From Geodermatophilus obscurus (lineage in GTDB: Bacteria; Actinomycetota; Actinomycetes; Mycobacteriales; Geodermatophilaceae): DNA of 64,000 bases. Shown here one piece after another: positions 45,659 to 56,531 of the stretch; position 1 is the stretch's first letter; every line of letters begins with the position of its first letter. A program made the position numbers and the translations under genes. Where the stretch lies: assembly GCF_900115395.1 (NCBI RefSeq), contig NZ_FOWE01000003.1, forward strand, positions 372,001 to 436,000, read 5' to 3'. The notes below the pieces were generated by a model, which was not told where the DNA came from, ran no database searches, and saw nothing but the letters and a program-made list of their open reading frames with translations.

Positions 45659-46417
45659 ATGGACCGAGCCCGGCTCAGCGCGATCGCCCACCGCTGGCAC
45701 CCCGTCGCCGCCCCCGTCTCCGACGACGCCCTCCGCCGCCTGGTCGGCCGGCTGGCCCCGCCGGCGGGCGCCGGCCGGACGCGCACGGCGCTCGACCTCG
45801 GCTGCGGCTCCGGTGCGTGGCTGCTGGCCCTGCTCGGCGCCCACCCGGCGTTCGACGGCGTCGGCGTCGACACCTCCGCGCCCGCCCTCGACGCCGCCCG
45901 CGACCGCGCCGCGATGGCCGGCCTGGTCGGGCGCGCGGTGTTCGTCGAGGCCGACGCCGCGACCTGGGAGGGCGGGCCGGCCGACGTCGTGCTGTGCATC
46001 GGCGCGGCGCACGCCTTCGGCGGGACGGCGGGCGCCCTGGCCGCCGTGCGACGGCACCTGCGTCCCGGCGGTCGGGTGCTGTTCGGCGACGGCTTCTGGG
46101 AGGCCGGGCCGAGCGAGGCGGCGCTGGCGGGGCTGCAGGCCGAGCCGGGCGAGCTGCCCGACCTCCCAGGCCTGCTGGCGGAGGTGGGCCGCGCCGGCTT
46201 CGAGCCCGGCTACGGGCACGTCAGCACCCTGGCCGAGTGGGACGAGTACGAGTGGTGCTGGACCGGTGCGCTCACCGAGTGGGCGCTGACCGAGGCGCCC
46301 CACGGCGAGCGGGAGCAGGCGCTGGACGCCGCCCGCACCCACCGGCGGCAGTGGCTGGAGGGCTACCGCGGCGAGCTCGGCTTTCTGACCGTCGTCCTGC
46401 ACGACACGCGCGCCTGA
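45659..46417 (+). CDS. Class I SAM-dependent methyltransferase
   Basis: The 252-residue methyltransferase has motif I TALDLGCGSGAWLLALLG (near residue 41), GVGVDTSAPALDAA for the ribose-binding acid, and ADVVLCIGAAHAFGG plus VRRHLRPGGRVLFGDGFWE later. The DGFWE segment resembles small-molecule methyltransferases of the UbiE group; substrate unknown. It starts 8 nt after the PilZ stop, so co-transcription is likely. A large hairpin follows. Confidence 0.85.
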   Translation: MDRARLSAIAHRWHPVAAPVSDDALRRLVGRLAPPAGAGRTRTALDLGCGSGAWLLALLGAHPAFDGVGVDTSAPALDAARDRAAMAGLVGRAVFVEADAATWEGGPADVVLCIGAAHAFGGTAGALAAVRRHLRPGGRVLFGDGFWEAGPSEAALAGLQAEPGELPDLPGLLAEVGRAGFEPGYGHVSTLAEWDEYEWCWTGALTEWALTEAPHGEREQALDAARTHRRQWLEGYRGELGFLTVVLHDTRA

Positions 46418-46430
46418 CACCGCCTCCTGC

Positions 46431-46479
46431 GACGACGACGGCGGCGCATCCCCCGGGGGGAGCGCCGCCGTCCGTCGTC
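46431..46479. terminator. Bidirectional terminator between methyltransferase and ppa
   Basis: GACGACGACGGCGGCGC (46431-46447) pairs, with one bulge, with GCGCCGCCGTCCGTCGTC (46462-46479). The loop contains a second small CCCCC/GGGGG hairpin. It lies between convergent genes. Confidence 0.75.
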
Positions 46480-46526
46480 CGTGTGTGATCGCAGGGCCGG
46501 CCCGCGGGCCGGGGGAGGAGTGCGGC

Positions 46527-47018
46527 TCAGTGGCCGCCGCCCTCCTGGGCCCGCTCGAGGGATGCGTGGATCTCGGCCTCGGCCTCGGCACGGCCGACCC
46601 AGTTGGCGCCCTCGACCGACTTGCCCGGTTCCAGGTCCTTGTAGGTCTCGAAGAAGTGCTGGATCTCCAGCCGGTCGAACTCCGAGACGTCGGTGATGTC
46701 CTGGAGGTGGGCCATGCGGGGGTCGGTGGCCGGGACGGTGAGGACCTTGTCGTCGCCACCCGCCTCGTCGGTCATCCGGAACATGCCGATGGCCCGGCAG
46801 GTGATGAGGCACCCGGGGAAGGTGGGCTCCTCCAGGAGCACCAGGGCGTCGAGCGGGTCACCGTCCTGGCCCAGGGTGTTCTCGATGTACCCGTAATCAG
46901 CCGGGTAGCGGGTGGAGGTGAACAGCATCCGGTCGAGCCGGATGCGCCCGGTGGCGTGGTCCAGCTCGTACTTGTTCCGCTGGCCCTTGGGGATCTCTAC
47001 CGTCACGTCGAACTGCAC
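46527..47018 (-). CDS. ppa: Soluble inorganic pyrophosphatase
   Basis: The 163-residue family I enzyme hydrolyses PPi to phosphate. Active-site elements are [26 protein letters not shown] and [18 protein letters not shown] with the metal-binding Asp cluster. GTG 47018 is chosen since [11 protein letters not shown] is the normal family start. It is divergent from dacB, as Rv3628/Rv3627c in M. tuberculosis. With hppA the genome has both soluble and membrane PPases. Confidence 0.95.
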   Translation of the reverse strand: MQFDVTVEIPKGQRNKYELDHATGRIRLDRMLFTSTRYPADYGYIENTLGQDGDPLDALVLLEEPTFPGCLITCRAIGMFRMTDEAGGDDKVLTVPATDPRMAHLQDITDVSEFDRLEIQHFFETYKDLEPGKSVEGANWVGRAEAEAEIHASLERAQEGGGH

Positions 47019-47071
47019 GGCACGTAGTGTGGCCCACCGGTGCCCGTCGCACCGGCGCAGGTCCGGCCCGG

Positions 47072-48508
47072 GTGGTACCTCAGGGGGAGAGCACGATCGC
47101 GCCGAACGGGTCCACGACCGTCCGACCGAGCTACCGCAGGCTGCGCAGGAGGGTCCTGCTCGGCCTCGTCGTGCTGGTCCTGATCGCCGCCCTGACCACC
47201 GGTGCGGTGCTGTTCCTGGGCCGCGACGGCGGCACCGGCCCCGACGCCGCCGGCACGTCTGCGCGGCTGCCCGCGGTCGGCGAGCCGGCCCCGGTGCTGG
47301 CGTCGCTGTCCTCCGACGCGTCGGCACCCGACCCCGACGCGCTCGCCGCGACCCTCGCGCCGCTGCTGGCCGCACCGCCGCTCGCCGGCGGGCTGTCGGC
47401 CGAGGTGGTCGACGTCGCCTCCGGTGACGTGCTCCTCGACGACGGCGCCGACCGGCAGGTGACGCCGGCGTCCACGGCCAAGCTGCTCACCGCCGTCGCG
47501 GCGCTCACCGCCCTCGACCCCGACGACCGCCTCGAGACGACGGTCGTCGCCGGGCCCGCGGCCGGCGAGGTGGTGCTCCTCGGTGGCGGCGACCCCACCC
47601 TGTCGACCACCGCGCCGTCGCTGACCTACCCGGGCGCGGCGACCGTCGCCGACCTCGCCGCCCAGGTGCAGGCCGCGCTGCCCCCGGGCACAGCGGTCAG
47701 CCGGGTGCTGGTCGACAACTCCCTGTTCGAGGGGCCGCTCACCGCGGAGGGCTGGGGCCGGGAGGACGCGCCGTCGAGCTACGCCTCCCCGGTGACGGCC
47801 ACCGCCGTCGACGGCGCCCGCCTGGTGCCAGGGGAGAACGCCCGGAGCGGCTCGCCGGGCACCGACGCCGGCCGGGCGCTGGCCACCGCCCTCGGGGCCC
47901 CGGGTGCCGTGGTCGAGCTGGGCCAGGCCCCCGACGGCGCGCAGACGCTGGCCACCGTCCGCTCCGCCCCGGTCGCCCGGCTGGTCGAGCAGGCGCTGTC
48001 GCAGTCGGACAACCTGCTCGCCGAGTCCCTGGCCCGCCACGTCGCCCTCGCCCGCGGCCTGCCCGCGTCCTTCGACGGGGCGGCCGAGGCGGTCACCGCG
48101 GCGGTCGCCGACGCCGGGCCCGACGTCTCCGGCGTCGAGCTGTACGACGGCAGCGGCCTGTCCCGGCTGGACCGGGTCACCCCGCGCGTGCTCACCGACC
48201 TCGTCGCCGGCGCCGCCGACGGGTCGCTGGAGGGCGCCTCGCCGGTGGTCTCGGGCCTCGCGGTCGCCGGCTACGACGGCACCCTGGCCGACCGCGGCGA
48301 CGCCGACCCCGCCACCGCGCCCGGCACGGTCCGCGCGAAGACCGGCACCCTGCTCGGCGTGCACGGCCTGGCCGGCACCGCGGTGACCGCCGACGGGCGG
48401 CTGCTGGCCTACGCGCTCGTCGCGAACGGCACGACCGGCGGCGGGCTGCCCGAGGAGGCGGCCCTCGACGCGGTGGCCGCCGCACTGGCCTCCTGCGGCT
48501 GCCGGTGA
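47072..48508 (+). CDS. dacB: D-alanyl-D-alanine carboxypeptidase/endopeptidase (PBP4 class)
   Basis: The protein of about 478 residues has a basic N-terminus and one membrane anchor ([13 protein letters not shown]). The penicillin-binding domain has S-x-x-K in [10 protein letters not shown]-x-N in SQSDNLLAE and K-T-G in AKTGTLLG, with the long insertion typical of PBP4. It trims or cleaves peptidoglycan peptides outside the membrane. The start is uncertain: GTG 47072 has no ribosome site, whereas ATC 47096 has GGGGGAG at ideal 6-nt spacing, and GTG 47027 is further upstream. Rv3627c counterpart. Confidence 0.9.
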   Translation: MVPQGESTIAPNGSTTVRPSYRRLRRRVLLGLVVLVLIAALTTGAVLFLGRDGGTGPDAAGTSARLPAVGEPAPVLASLSSDASAPDPDALAATLAPLLAAPPLAGGLSAEVVDVASGDVLLDDGADRQVTPASTAKLLTAVAALTALDPDDRLETTVVAGPAAGEVVLLGGGDPTLSTTAPSLTYPGAATVADLAAQVQAALPPGTAVSRVLVDNSLFEGPLTAEGWGREDAPSSYASPVTATAVDGARLVPGENARSGSPGTDAGRALATALGAPGAVVELGQAPDGAQTLATVRSAPVARLVEQALSQSDNLLAESLARHVALARGLPASFDGAAEAVTAAVADAGPDVSGVELYDGSGLSRLDRVTPRVLTDLVAGAADGSLEGASPVVSGLAVAGYDGTLADRGDADPATAPGTVRAKTGTLLGVHGLAGTAVTADGRLLAYALVANGTTGGGLPEEAALDAVAAALASCGCR

Positions 48509-48535
48509 GCACGGGGGGCGCCCGGGCCCCGCGGG

Positions 48536-48541
48536 TACGGT
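48536..48541 (+). promoter_or_regulatory. -10 element of leaderless DUF2342 transcript
   Basis: TACGGT lies 6 nt before ATG 48548. No ribosome site is present, supporting a leaderless mRNA. Confidence 0.45.
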
Positions 48542-48547
48542 GAGGCG

Positions 48548-49633
48548 ATGACGAGCCGCTCACTGGTCGACTGGGAGCTGGCCGGGCGCACCGCCCGCCG
48601 GCTGTCCGGGCCCGGCCCCGCGACCTCCCGCGAGGAGGCCGCTGCCGTCGTCCGGGAGCTGCACGAGGCCGCCGCGGCCGCCGTCGCGCACGTCGAGGGG
48701 CTCACCGGGCTGCACCCGGTCGAGGGCGGGCCGGTCCCCGAGGTCGCCGTCGTCGACCGGCCCGGCTGGATCGACGCCAACGCCGCCGGCATGGCCGCGC
48801 TGATGGACCCGCTGGTCACCGCGCTGACCGAGCGCCAGGAGAGCCGGCCCGGTCCGCTGGCCACCGCGATCGGCTCCCGGGCGACCGGCGTGCAGGCCGG
48901 CGGCCTGCTGGCCTTCCTGTCCTCGCGGGTGCTCGGCCAGTACGAGATCTTCGGCACCGGCGGCCGGCTGCTGCTGGTCGCGCCCAACATCGTCGACGCC
49001 GAGCGGAAGCTGGGCGTCGACCCCACCGACTTCCGCCTGTGGGTGTGCCTGCACGAGGTCACCCACCAGCTGCAGTTCACCGCCTTCCCGTGGCTCGCCG
49101 ACCACCTCGAGGCGCAGATCGCCGAGTTCGTCGACGCCACCGACCTCAGCCCCGACGCGCTGCGCGAGCGGATCGCCGACCTCGTCCGCGGGGTCACCGA
49201 CGCCGTCCGCGGCGGGGACGACGACGGCGGCGGGCAGGGCCTCATGGCGCTGGTGCGCGACCCCGCGCAGCGCGCCGTGCTCGACCGGGTGACCGCGGTG
49301 ATGAGCCTGGTCGAGGGGCACGCCGAGTTCGTGATGGACGGCGTGGGCCCCGACGTCGTGCCCTCGGTGCGCACCCTGCGCAAGCGCTTCGCCCAGCGGC
49401 GCAAGGGCCGAGGCCCGCTCGACCGCGTGCTGCGCCGGCTGCTGGGCCTGGAGCAGAAGATGAAGCAGTACGCCGACGGCCGGCACTTCGTCGGCGGCGT
49501 GGTCGACCTCGTCGGCATGGAGGGCTTCAACCGGGTGTGGACGGGGCCCGAGACCCTGCCGCTGGTCGAGGAGCTCACCGACCCTGCGCGCTGGGTGGAG
49601 CGGGTGCACGGCCGCCCGGCCGTCACCGCCTGA
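48548..49633 (+). CDS. DUF2342 zincin-like metalloprotease-fold protein
   Basis: The 361-residue protein contains HEVTHQ (about residues 168-173), a HExxH zinc motif, and VEGHAEFVMD (near 257) that could supply the third ligand. The family, often annotated as coenzyme F420 biosynthesis-associated because of its phylogenetic distribution, is conserved between dacB and tilS in actinobacteria (Rv3626c). Proteolytic activity is unproven. There is no signal peptide. The TACGGT-N6-ATG arrangement predicts leaderless translation. Confidence 0.85.
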   Translation: MTSRSLVDWELAGRTARRLSGPGPATSREEAAAVVRELHEAAAAAVAHVEGLTGLHPVEGGPVPEVAVVDRPGWIDANAAGMAALMDPLVTALTERQESRPGPLATAIGSRATGVQAGGLLAFLSSRVLGQYEIFGTGGRLLLVAPNIVDAERKLGVDPTDFRLWVCLHEVTHQLQFTAFPWLADHLEAQIAEFVDATDLSPDALRERIADLVRGVTDAVRGGDDDGGGQGLMALVRDPAQRAVLDRVTAVMSLVEGHAEFVMDGVGPDVVPSVRTLRKRFAQRRKGRGPLDRVLRRLLGLEQKMKQYADGRHFVGGVVDLVGMEGFNRVWTGPETLPLVEELTDPARWVERVHGRPAVTA

Positions 49634-49658
49634 GTCACACCCCCGTGAGCGGCTCGGG

Positions 49659-50684
49659 GTGAGCGGCCCGCACCCCGCCGTCGCGCAGGTCCGCGGCGCC
49701 GTCCGTCCGGGGCTGCGCGCCTCCGCCGGCCCGGTGCTGGTCGCCGTGAGCGGGGGAGCGGACTCCCTGGCGCTGGCCGCCGCGGTCGCGTTCGAGGCCC
49801 CGCGCGCCGGGGTGCCGGCCGGGGCGGTCACCGTGGACCACGGACTGCAGCCGGGATCGGCGGAGCGGGCGGGGCGGACCGCGGCCCTGCTGCGCGACCT
49901 CGGGCTGGACCCCGTCGTCGTGCGGACCGTCGCCGTGGGCACCGGCGGGGGGCCGGAGGGCGCGGCGCGCACCGCCCGGTACGCGGCGCTGACCGGCGAG
50001 GCGGCCGCGCGCGGCGCCCGCGTCGCCCTCGGGCACACGCTCGACGACCAGGCCGAGACGGTGCTGCTCGGCCTGGGGCGCGGCTCGGGCCCGCGCTCGG
50101 TGGCCGGCATGGTGGCGCACCGCCCGCCGTTCTGGCGGCCGCTGCTCGCCGTCCGGAGGGCCACCACCCGTGCCGCCTGCGCCGCGCAGGACCTGCCGGT
50201 GTGGGACGACCCGTGGAACACCGACCCCGGGTACCGGCGTGCCCGGCTGCGCGCCGAGGTGCTGCCGCTGCTCGAGGACGTCCTCGGGGGTGGCGTGGCC
50301 CCCGCGCTGGCCCGGACGGCGGACCTGCTCCGCGAGGACCTCGACGCGCTCGACGGTCTCGCCGCGGCCGAGCTCGCCCGCCTCGCCGGCCCGGCGGGCC
50401 CGCCGGCCGGCGACCTGCCCGCCGCGGACCTCGCCGCGCTGCCGGCCGCCCTCCGCCGGCGGGTGCTGCGCGGCTGGCTGCGCGACGGCGGCGTCCCGGA
50501 CCTGCAGGCGGTGCACCTGACCGCCGTCGACGCGCTGGTGTCGGCCTGGCGCGGGCAGGGGCCGGTGGCCCTGCCGGGCGGTGCGGAGGCGCTCCGCGCG
50601 TCTGGCAGGCTGGTGCTGCGGCCCGCCGGCTCCCCGGGCGGGAGGGCTGTCTCGGCACCCGATCCGGAGGAGCAGCTCCCGTGA
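49659..50684 (+). CDS. tilS: tRNA(Ile)-lysidine synthase
   Basis: The 341-residue enzyme attaches lysine to C34 of tRNA-Ile(CAT), so that it reads AUA. The PP-loop SGGADSLAL is near residue 32, with [20 protein letters not shown] for ATP and tRNA handling and [16 protein letters not shown] downstream. The C-terminal domain is short, as in other actinobacteria. GTG 49659 is chosen. Its stop overlaps hpt by 4 nt, a linkage conserved in many bacteria. Confidence 0.93.
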   Translation: MSGPHPAVAQVRGAVRPGLRASAGPVLVAVSGGADSLALAAAVAFEAPRAGVPAGAVTVDHGLQPGSAERAGRTAALLRDLGLDPVVVRTVAVGTGGGPEGAARTARYAALTGEAAARGARVALGHTLDDQAETVLLGLGRGSGPRSVAGMVAHRPPFWRPLLAVRRATTRAACAAQDLPVWDDPWNTDPGYRRARLRAEVLPLLEDVLGGGVAPALARTADLLREDLDALDGLAAAELARLAGPAGPPAGDLPAADLAALPAALRRRVLRGWLRDGGVPDLQAVHLTAVDALVSAWRGQGPVALPGGAEALRASGRLVLRPAGSPGGRAVSAPDPEEQLP

Positions 50685-51268
50685 GTGAGACCGCGTCGAC
50701 CCCTGCCGGCCTGGGGCCCGACCACGGCTACGGCCCCGACATCCACCACGTGCTGCTCTCCGAGGAGCAGATCCAGGCCAAGATCGTCGAGCTGGCCGAC
50801 CAGGTGGCCCGCGACTACGCGGGCCGCGAGGTGCTCCTCGTGGGCGTCCTCAAGGGCGCGGTGCTGTTCATGAGCGACTTCGCCCGGGCGCTGCGGCTGC
50901 CCACCCAGATGGAGTTCATGGCCGTCTCCTCCTACGGCAGCTCCACCAGCTCCTCGGGCGTCGTGCGCATCCTCAAGGACCTCGACCGCGACATCAGCGA
51001 CCGGCACGTGCTGGTGCTCGAGGACATCATCGACAGCGGGCTGACCCTGTCCTGGCTGCTGAAGAACCTCGGGAGCCGCCGGCCGGCGTCGCTGGAGGTC
51101 TGCGCGCTGCTGCGCAAGCCCGACGCGATCAAGGTGGAGGTGCCCGTCCGCTACGTCGGGTTCGACATCCCCAACGAGTTCGTCGTCGGCTACGGCCTCG
51201 ACTACGCCGAGCGCTACCGCGACCTGCCCTACATCGGCACCCTGAAGCCCGAGGTCTACGGGGACTGA
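50681..51268 (+). CDS. hpt: Hypoxanthine phosphoribosyltransferase
   Basis: The 195-residue purine-salvage enzyme transfers phosphoribose from PRPP to hypoxanthine or guanine. The PRPP motif is [14 protein letters not shown] (near 111-124), with [17 protein letters not shown] at the N-terminal loop and [17 protein letters not shown] at the C-terminus. GTG 50681 overlaps tilS by 4 nt, with GGAGGAG 8 nt upstream. tilS-hpt-ftsH order is widely conserved. Confidence 0.95.
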   Translation: MSETASTPAGLGPDHGYGPDIHHVLLSEEQIQAKIVELADQVARDYAGREVLLVGVLKGAVLFMSDFARALRLPTQMEFMAVSSYGSSTSSSGVVRILKDLDRDISDRHVLVLEDIIDSGLTLSWLLKNLGSRRPASLEVCALLRKPDAIKVEVPVRYVGFDIPNEFVVGYGLDYAERYRDLPYIGTLKPEVYGD

Positions 51269-51353
51269 CGCGGCGGCAGCGGGGCCTCCTCCGGACGGGG
51301 GAGCACCGGCATCCGTGCAGTTCGTGCACAGGGGACGCACAGCCCTCCCGGTG

Positions 51354-51359
51354 TACCGT
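51354..51359 (+). promoter_or_regulatory. -10 element for ftsH
   Basis: TACCGT lies in the 210-nt hpt-ftsH gap and would give a leader of about 115 nt. A short inverted repeat GTGCA/TGCAC (51315-51329) lies just upstream. Confidence 0.4.
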
Positions 51360-51478
51360 CGAGTGCCAACGACGACTGCCGAGCGCCAGGGTGCCCGCCC
51401 GGGTCGCGCGGAGCGTCACCCGGACGATCAGGAGGGTCGACGGGCCAGGCCGGCGCCCCGGCCGCCCGGCATCGGTGT

Positions 51479-53550
<2,072 letters not shown>

Positions 53551-53554
<4 letters not shown>

Positions 53555-53597
53555 GCGAGCTCGCGAGCTCGCCCATGGGTGGAGCAGCCTCGCTCAC
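53551..53597. repeat. Palindromic spacer between ftsH and folE
   Basis: GCGAGCTCGCGAGCTCGC (53555-53572) is a perfect 18-nt palindrome. It lies inside a larger potential stem, GTGAGCGAG (53551-53559) with CTCGCTCAC (53589-53597), that begins in the ftsH stop codon. It could end or process the transcript, or be a dispersed repeat. Confidence 0.6.
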
Positions 53598-53627
53598 GCC
53601 GGCGACGAGCGCCAGCGAGGCGACGGC

Positions 53628-54245
53628 GTGAGCGTCCTGCCCGAGGAGTCGGAGGACGAGGTACGCGCCGACCCGGCACGCATCGACTCCGCCCGCGCCG
53701 AGGCCGCCGTCCGTGAGCTGCTGCTCGCGGTGGGGGAGGACCCCGACCGCCCCGGGCTGCGCGACACCCCCGCACGGGTGGCGCGTGCCTACGCGGAGAC
53801 CTTCGCCGGCATCTGGCAGGACCCGGCGGAGATCCTCGCGACGGTGTTCGACGAGGACCACGACGAACTGGTCCTGGTCAAGGACATCCCGATGTACTCG
53901 ACCTGCGAGCACCACCTGGTGCCCTTCCACGGGATGGCCCACGTCGGCTACATCCCCGGCGAGGACGGCCGGGTGACCGGACTGTCGAAGCTGGGCCGGC
54001 TGGTCGACGTCTACGCCCGCCGCCCGCAGGTGCAGGAGCGGATGACCCGGCAGATCGCCGACGCCCTCGACGAGCACCTCAAGCCCCGCGGCGTCATCGT
54101 CGTCATCGAGGCCGAGCACCTGTGCATGGGCATGCGGGGCATCCGCAAGCCCGGCTCGACGACGGTCACCTCGGCCGTGCGCGGCATGTTCCGCGACAAC
54201 CCGGCCACCCGCGCCGAGGCGATGAGCCTCGTCATCGGTCGATGA
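53628..54245 (+). CDS. folE: GTP cyclohydrolase I
   Basis: The 205-residue enzyme makes dihydroneopterin triphosphate from GTP. Zinc and catalytic residues are in [14 protein letters not shown] (Cys and His near 90), [17 protein letters not shown], and [17 protein letters not shown] for the second Cys/His. GTG 53628 fits the family N-terminus with GCGAGG upstream. First gene of the folE-folP-folB-folK set, in the same order as Rv3609c-Rv3606c. Confidence 0.95.
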   Translation: MSVLPEESEDEVRADPARIDSARAEAAVRELLLAVGEDPDRPGLRDTPARVARAYAETFAGIWQDPAEILATVFDEDHDELVLVKDIPMYSTCEHHLVPFHGMAHVGYIPGEDGRVTGLSKLGRLVDVYARRPQVQERMTRQIADALDEHLKPRGVIVVIEAEHLCMGMRGIRKPGSTTVTSAVRGMFRDNPATRAEAMSLVIGR

Positions 54246-54255
54246 AGCCTGGCCG

Positions 54256-55119
54256 GTGAGCGGGCCCGGGGCGCAGCTGCTGCACCCGGGGCGGTGTGTG
54301 GTGATGGGCGTCCTCAACGTCACGCCCGACTCCTTCTCCGACGGCGGCTGCTTCGCCGACCGGGACTCCGCGGTCGCGCACGGCCTGGCGATGGCCGCCG
54401 GCGGCGCGGACTACGTGGACGTGGGCGGTGAGTCGACCCGCCCGGGCGCCGACCGCGTGGACGCCGCCGAGGAGCGCCGCCGCGTCGTCCCCGTCGTCCG
54501 GGAGCTGACCGCTGCCGGGGTCCGGGTCAGCGTCGACACCACCCGCACCGAGGTGGCCGCCGCCGCGCTCGAGGCCGGCGCGGTGCTGGTCAACGACATC
54601 AGCGGCGGCCTCGCGGACGACGGCATGGCGGCGCTGGTCGCCGACGCCCGGGTGCCGTGGGTGCTCATGCACTGGCGCGGCCACAGCCGGGAGATGTACG
54701 CCCGGGCGGAGTACGGCGACGTCGTCACCGAGGTGTGCACGGAGCTGTCCGCCCGGGTCGACGCCGCCGTGTCGGCCGGGGTCGACGCCGCCCAGCTCGT
54801 CGTCGACCCCGGCCTGGGCTTCGCCAAGCAGGCGGCGCACAACTGGGCGCTGCTGGCCGCCCTGCCGCGGGTGGTCGCGCTCGGCCTGCCGGTGCTGGTC
54901 GGCGCCTCCCGCAAGACCTTCCTCGGGCGCCTGCTGCCCGGCCCCGACGGCGCACCACGCCCCGCGGCCGGGCGCGACGCCGCCACCCTGGCCACCACCG
55001 TCCTGGCCGCCGAGGCCGGCGCCTGGGGCGTGCGCGTGCACGACGCCGCCGCCTCGGCCGACGCCGTCGCCACGGTGGCCGCCGTCCAGCGCGCCCGCGA
55101 GGATGCCCGTCGTGACTGA
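54256..55119 (+). CDS. folP: Dihydropteroate synthase
   Basis: The 287-residue TIM-barrel enzyme joins p-aminobenzoate to the pterin; it is the sulfonamide target. Signatures are VMGVLNVTPDSFSDGG (near 17-32), YVDVGGESTRPGA (near 53-65) and VLVGASRKTFLGRLL with the C-terminal RVHDAAASADAV. It starts 10 nt after folE and overlaps folB by 17 nt if folB starts at ATG 55103. Confidence 0.95.
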   Translation: MSGPGAQLLHPGRCVVMGVLNVTPDSFSDGGCFADRDSAVAHGLAMAAGGADYVDVGGESTRPGADRVDAAEERRRVVPVVRELTAAGVRVSVDTTRTEVAAAALEAGAVLVNDISGGLADDGMAALVADARVPWVLMHWRGHSREMYARAEYGDVVTEVCTELSARVDAAVSAGVDAAQLVVDPGLGFAKQAAHNWALLAALPRVVALGLPVLVGASRKTFLGRLLPGPDGAPRPAAGRDAATLATTVLAAEAGAWGVRVHDAAASADAVATVAAVQRAREDARRD

Positions 55120-55498
55120 GCGCCCCGGGGGCAGCACCCCCGACCGGATCGCCGTCCGCGGGCTCACCGCCCACGCCCACCACGGCGTCTACGGCTTCGA
55201 GCGCGAGAACGGGCAGACCTTCTCCGTCGACGCCGTCCTCGACGTCGACACCGCCCCGGCCGCCGCCACCGACGACCTCGCGCTCACGGTCAACTACGCC
55301 GAGCTGGCCCAGCGGCTGCACGCCGTCCTCACCGGCGAGCCGGTGGACCTGCTGGAGACCCTGTGCCAGCGGCTGGCCGACGTCTGCCTGGCCGACCCGC
55401 TGGTGCAGGCCGCGGAGATCACCGTGCACAAGCCGCAGGCCGACCTCGGCGTCCCCTTCGACGACGTCACGGTCACCATCCGCAGGGACCGGGCGTGA
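55103..55498 (+). CDS. folB: Dihydroneopterin aldolase
   Basis: The 131-residue enzyme cleaves 7,8-dihydroneopterin to hydroxymethyl-dihydropterin. AVRGLTAHAHHGVYGFERENGQ carries the substrate Glu (split as AHHGVYGFERENGQ), with VNYAELAQRL and VTVHKPQADLG-like EITVHKPQA later. ATG 55103 or GTG 55112 may be used, both inside the folP end. The stop overlaps folK by 4 nt. Confidence 0.93.
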   Translation: MPVVTERPGGSTPDRIAVRGLTAHAHHGVYGFERENGQTFSVDAVLDVDTAPAAATDDLALTVNYAELAQRLHAVLTGEPVDLLETLCQRLADVCLADPLVQAAEITVHKPQADLGVPFDDVTVTIRRDRA

Positions 55499-55998
55499 CC
55501 CGGGCGGTGCTGTCGCTCGGCGCCAACCTCGGTGACCGCGCCTGCGCGCTGCGCACCGCCGTCGAGGCGCTCCGAGCCGACGGGCTCACCGCCCGCTCCA
55601 CGCTGTACGAGACCCCGCCGTGGGGCCCGGTCGAGCAGCCGCCCTACCTCAACGCGGTGGTGGTCGTGCGTGGCGACCGCGACGCCGCCGGCTGGCTGGC
55701 GCGCGCGCACGAGCTCGAGCAGGCCGCCGGCCGCACCCGCGAGGTGCGGTGGGGCGCGCGCACCCTCGACGTCGACGTGGTCACCGTGACCGGCGACGAC
55801 GGCGCCCCGGTGCTGTCCGACGACCCGGTGCTCACCCTGCCGCACCCGCGGGCGCACGAGCGGGCGTTCGTGCTGGTGCCGTGGCTGTCGCTGGACCCGA
55901 CCGCCGTCCTGCCCGGCCACGGTCGCGTCGCCGACCTCGTCGCCGCGCTGCCACGCGAGGACGTCGAGGCGGTCGTCAGGTGGGAGCACCTCCGGTGA
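55495..55998 (+). CDS. folK: 2-amino-4-hydroxy-6-hydroxymethyldihydropteridine pyrophosphokinase
   Basis: The 167-residue enzyme transfers pyrophosphate from ATP to hydroxymethyl-dihydropterin, feeding FolP. Family marks are LSLGANLGDR at the start, YETPPWGPVEQPPYLNAV, the metal-binding RTLDVDVVT and LPHPRAHERAFVLVP. GTG 55495 and the stop both lie in GTGA overlaps, with folB and the DUF3180 gene, so the folate genes are strongly coupled. Confidence 0.95.
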   Translation: MTRAVLSLGANLGDRACALRTAVEALRADGLTARSTLYETPPWGPVEQPPYLNAVVVVRGDRDAAGWLARAHELEQAAGRTREVRWGARTLDVDVVTVTGDDGAPVLSDDPVLTLPHPRAHERAFVLVPWLSLDPTAVLPGHGRVADLVAALPREDVEAVVRWEHLR

Positions 55999-56510
55999 GG
56001 CCGGTGAGCCGGCGCGACCTCGCCGTCGTCGCCCTCGGGCTGGCGCTGGCCGCCTGGCTGGTCGTGCGCGCCACGTACGGCTCGCTGCCGCCGCTGCGCT
56101 GGTGGCTGCCGGTGCCGCTGGCCGTCCTCGCCGTCGCCGAGGCCCTCGGCGCGCGGACCCTGCGGACCCGGCTGGCCGCCGAGCGCACCGCCCGGCGCGG
56201 CGCGTCGCGCCCGGCCGAGCCCGGCGCCCCGCTGGTGCGCCGGGTCGAACCCCTGCTCGTGGCGCGGCTGGCGGTCCTCGCGCAGGCCAGCGCCTACGTG
56301 GGCGCGGTCTTCGCGGGCGTGTGGGCCGGCGTCATGCTGCACGTGGCGCCGTCGGTGTCCCGGCTGTCGGCGGCCGGCGACGACACCGTCACCGCCGTCG
56401 TCGGGGTCGGCTGCGCCGCCGCGCTGACCGCCGCGGCGCTGTGGCTGGAGTCGGTGTGCCGCGTGCCGCCCGACGAGGACGGGCCACAGGACGGCGCCCG
56501 GGCTCTCTAG
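55995..56510 (+). CDS. DUF3180 membrane protein
   Basis: The 171-residue protein has four hydrophobic segments (about 8-26, 35-52, 93-117 and 133-152) and a basic loop. It matches the actinobacterial DUF3180 family, found directly after folK (Rv3605c). Function is unknown. GTG 55995 overlaps folK by 4 nt. Its stop lies in the first unit of a 21-bp tandem duplication, and the operon is interrupted here by a transporter on the opposite strand. Confidence 0.85.
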   Translation: MRPVSRRDLAVVALGLALAAWLVVRATYGSLPPLRWWLPVPLAVLAVAEALGARTLRTRLAAERTARRGASRPAEPGAPLVRRVEPLLVARLAVLAQASAYVGAVFAGVWAGVMLHVAPSVSRLSAAGDDTVTAVVGVGCAAALTAAALWLESVCRVPPDEDGPQDGARAL

Positions 56511-56531
56511 GTCAGCGCCCGGGCCCTCTAG
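56494..56531. repeat. Tandem 21-bp duplication carrying stop codons
   Basis: GCGCCCGGGCTCTCTAG (56494-56510) recurs as GCGCCCGGGCCCTCTAG (56515-56531), period 21. The first copy holds the TAG stop of DUF3180 and the second holds the stop (CTA on this strand) of the convergent ABC gene. Confidence 0.8.
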
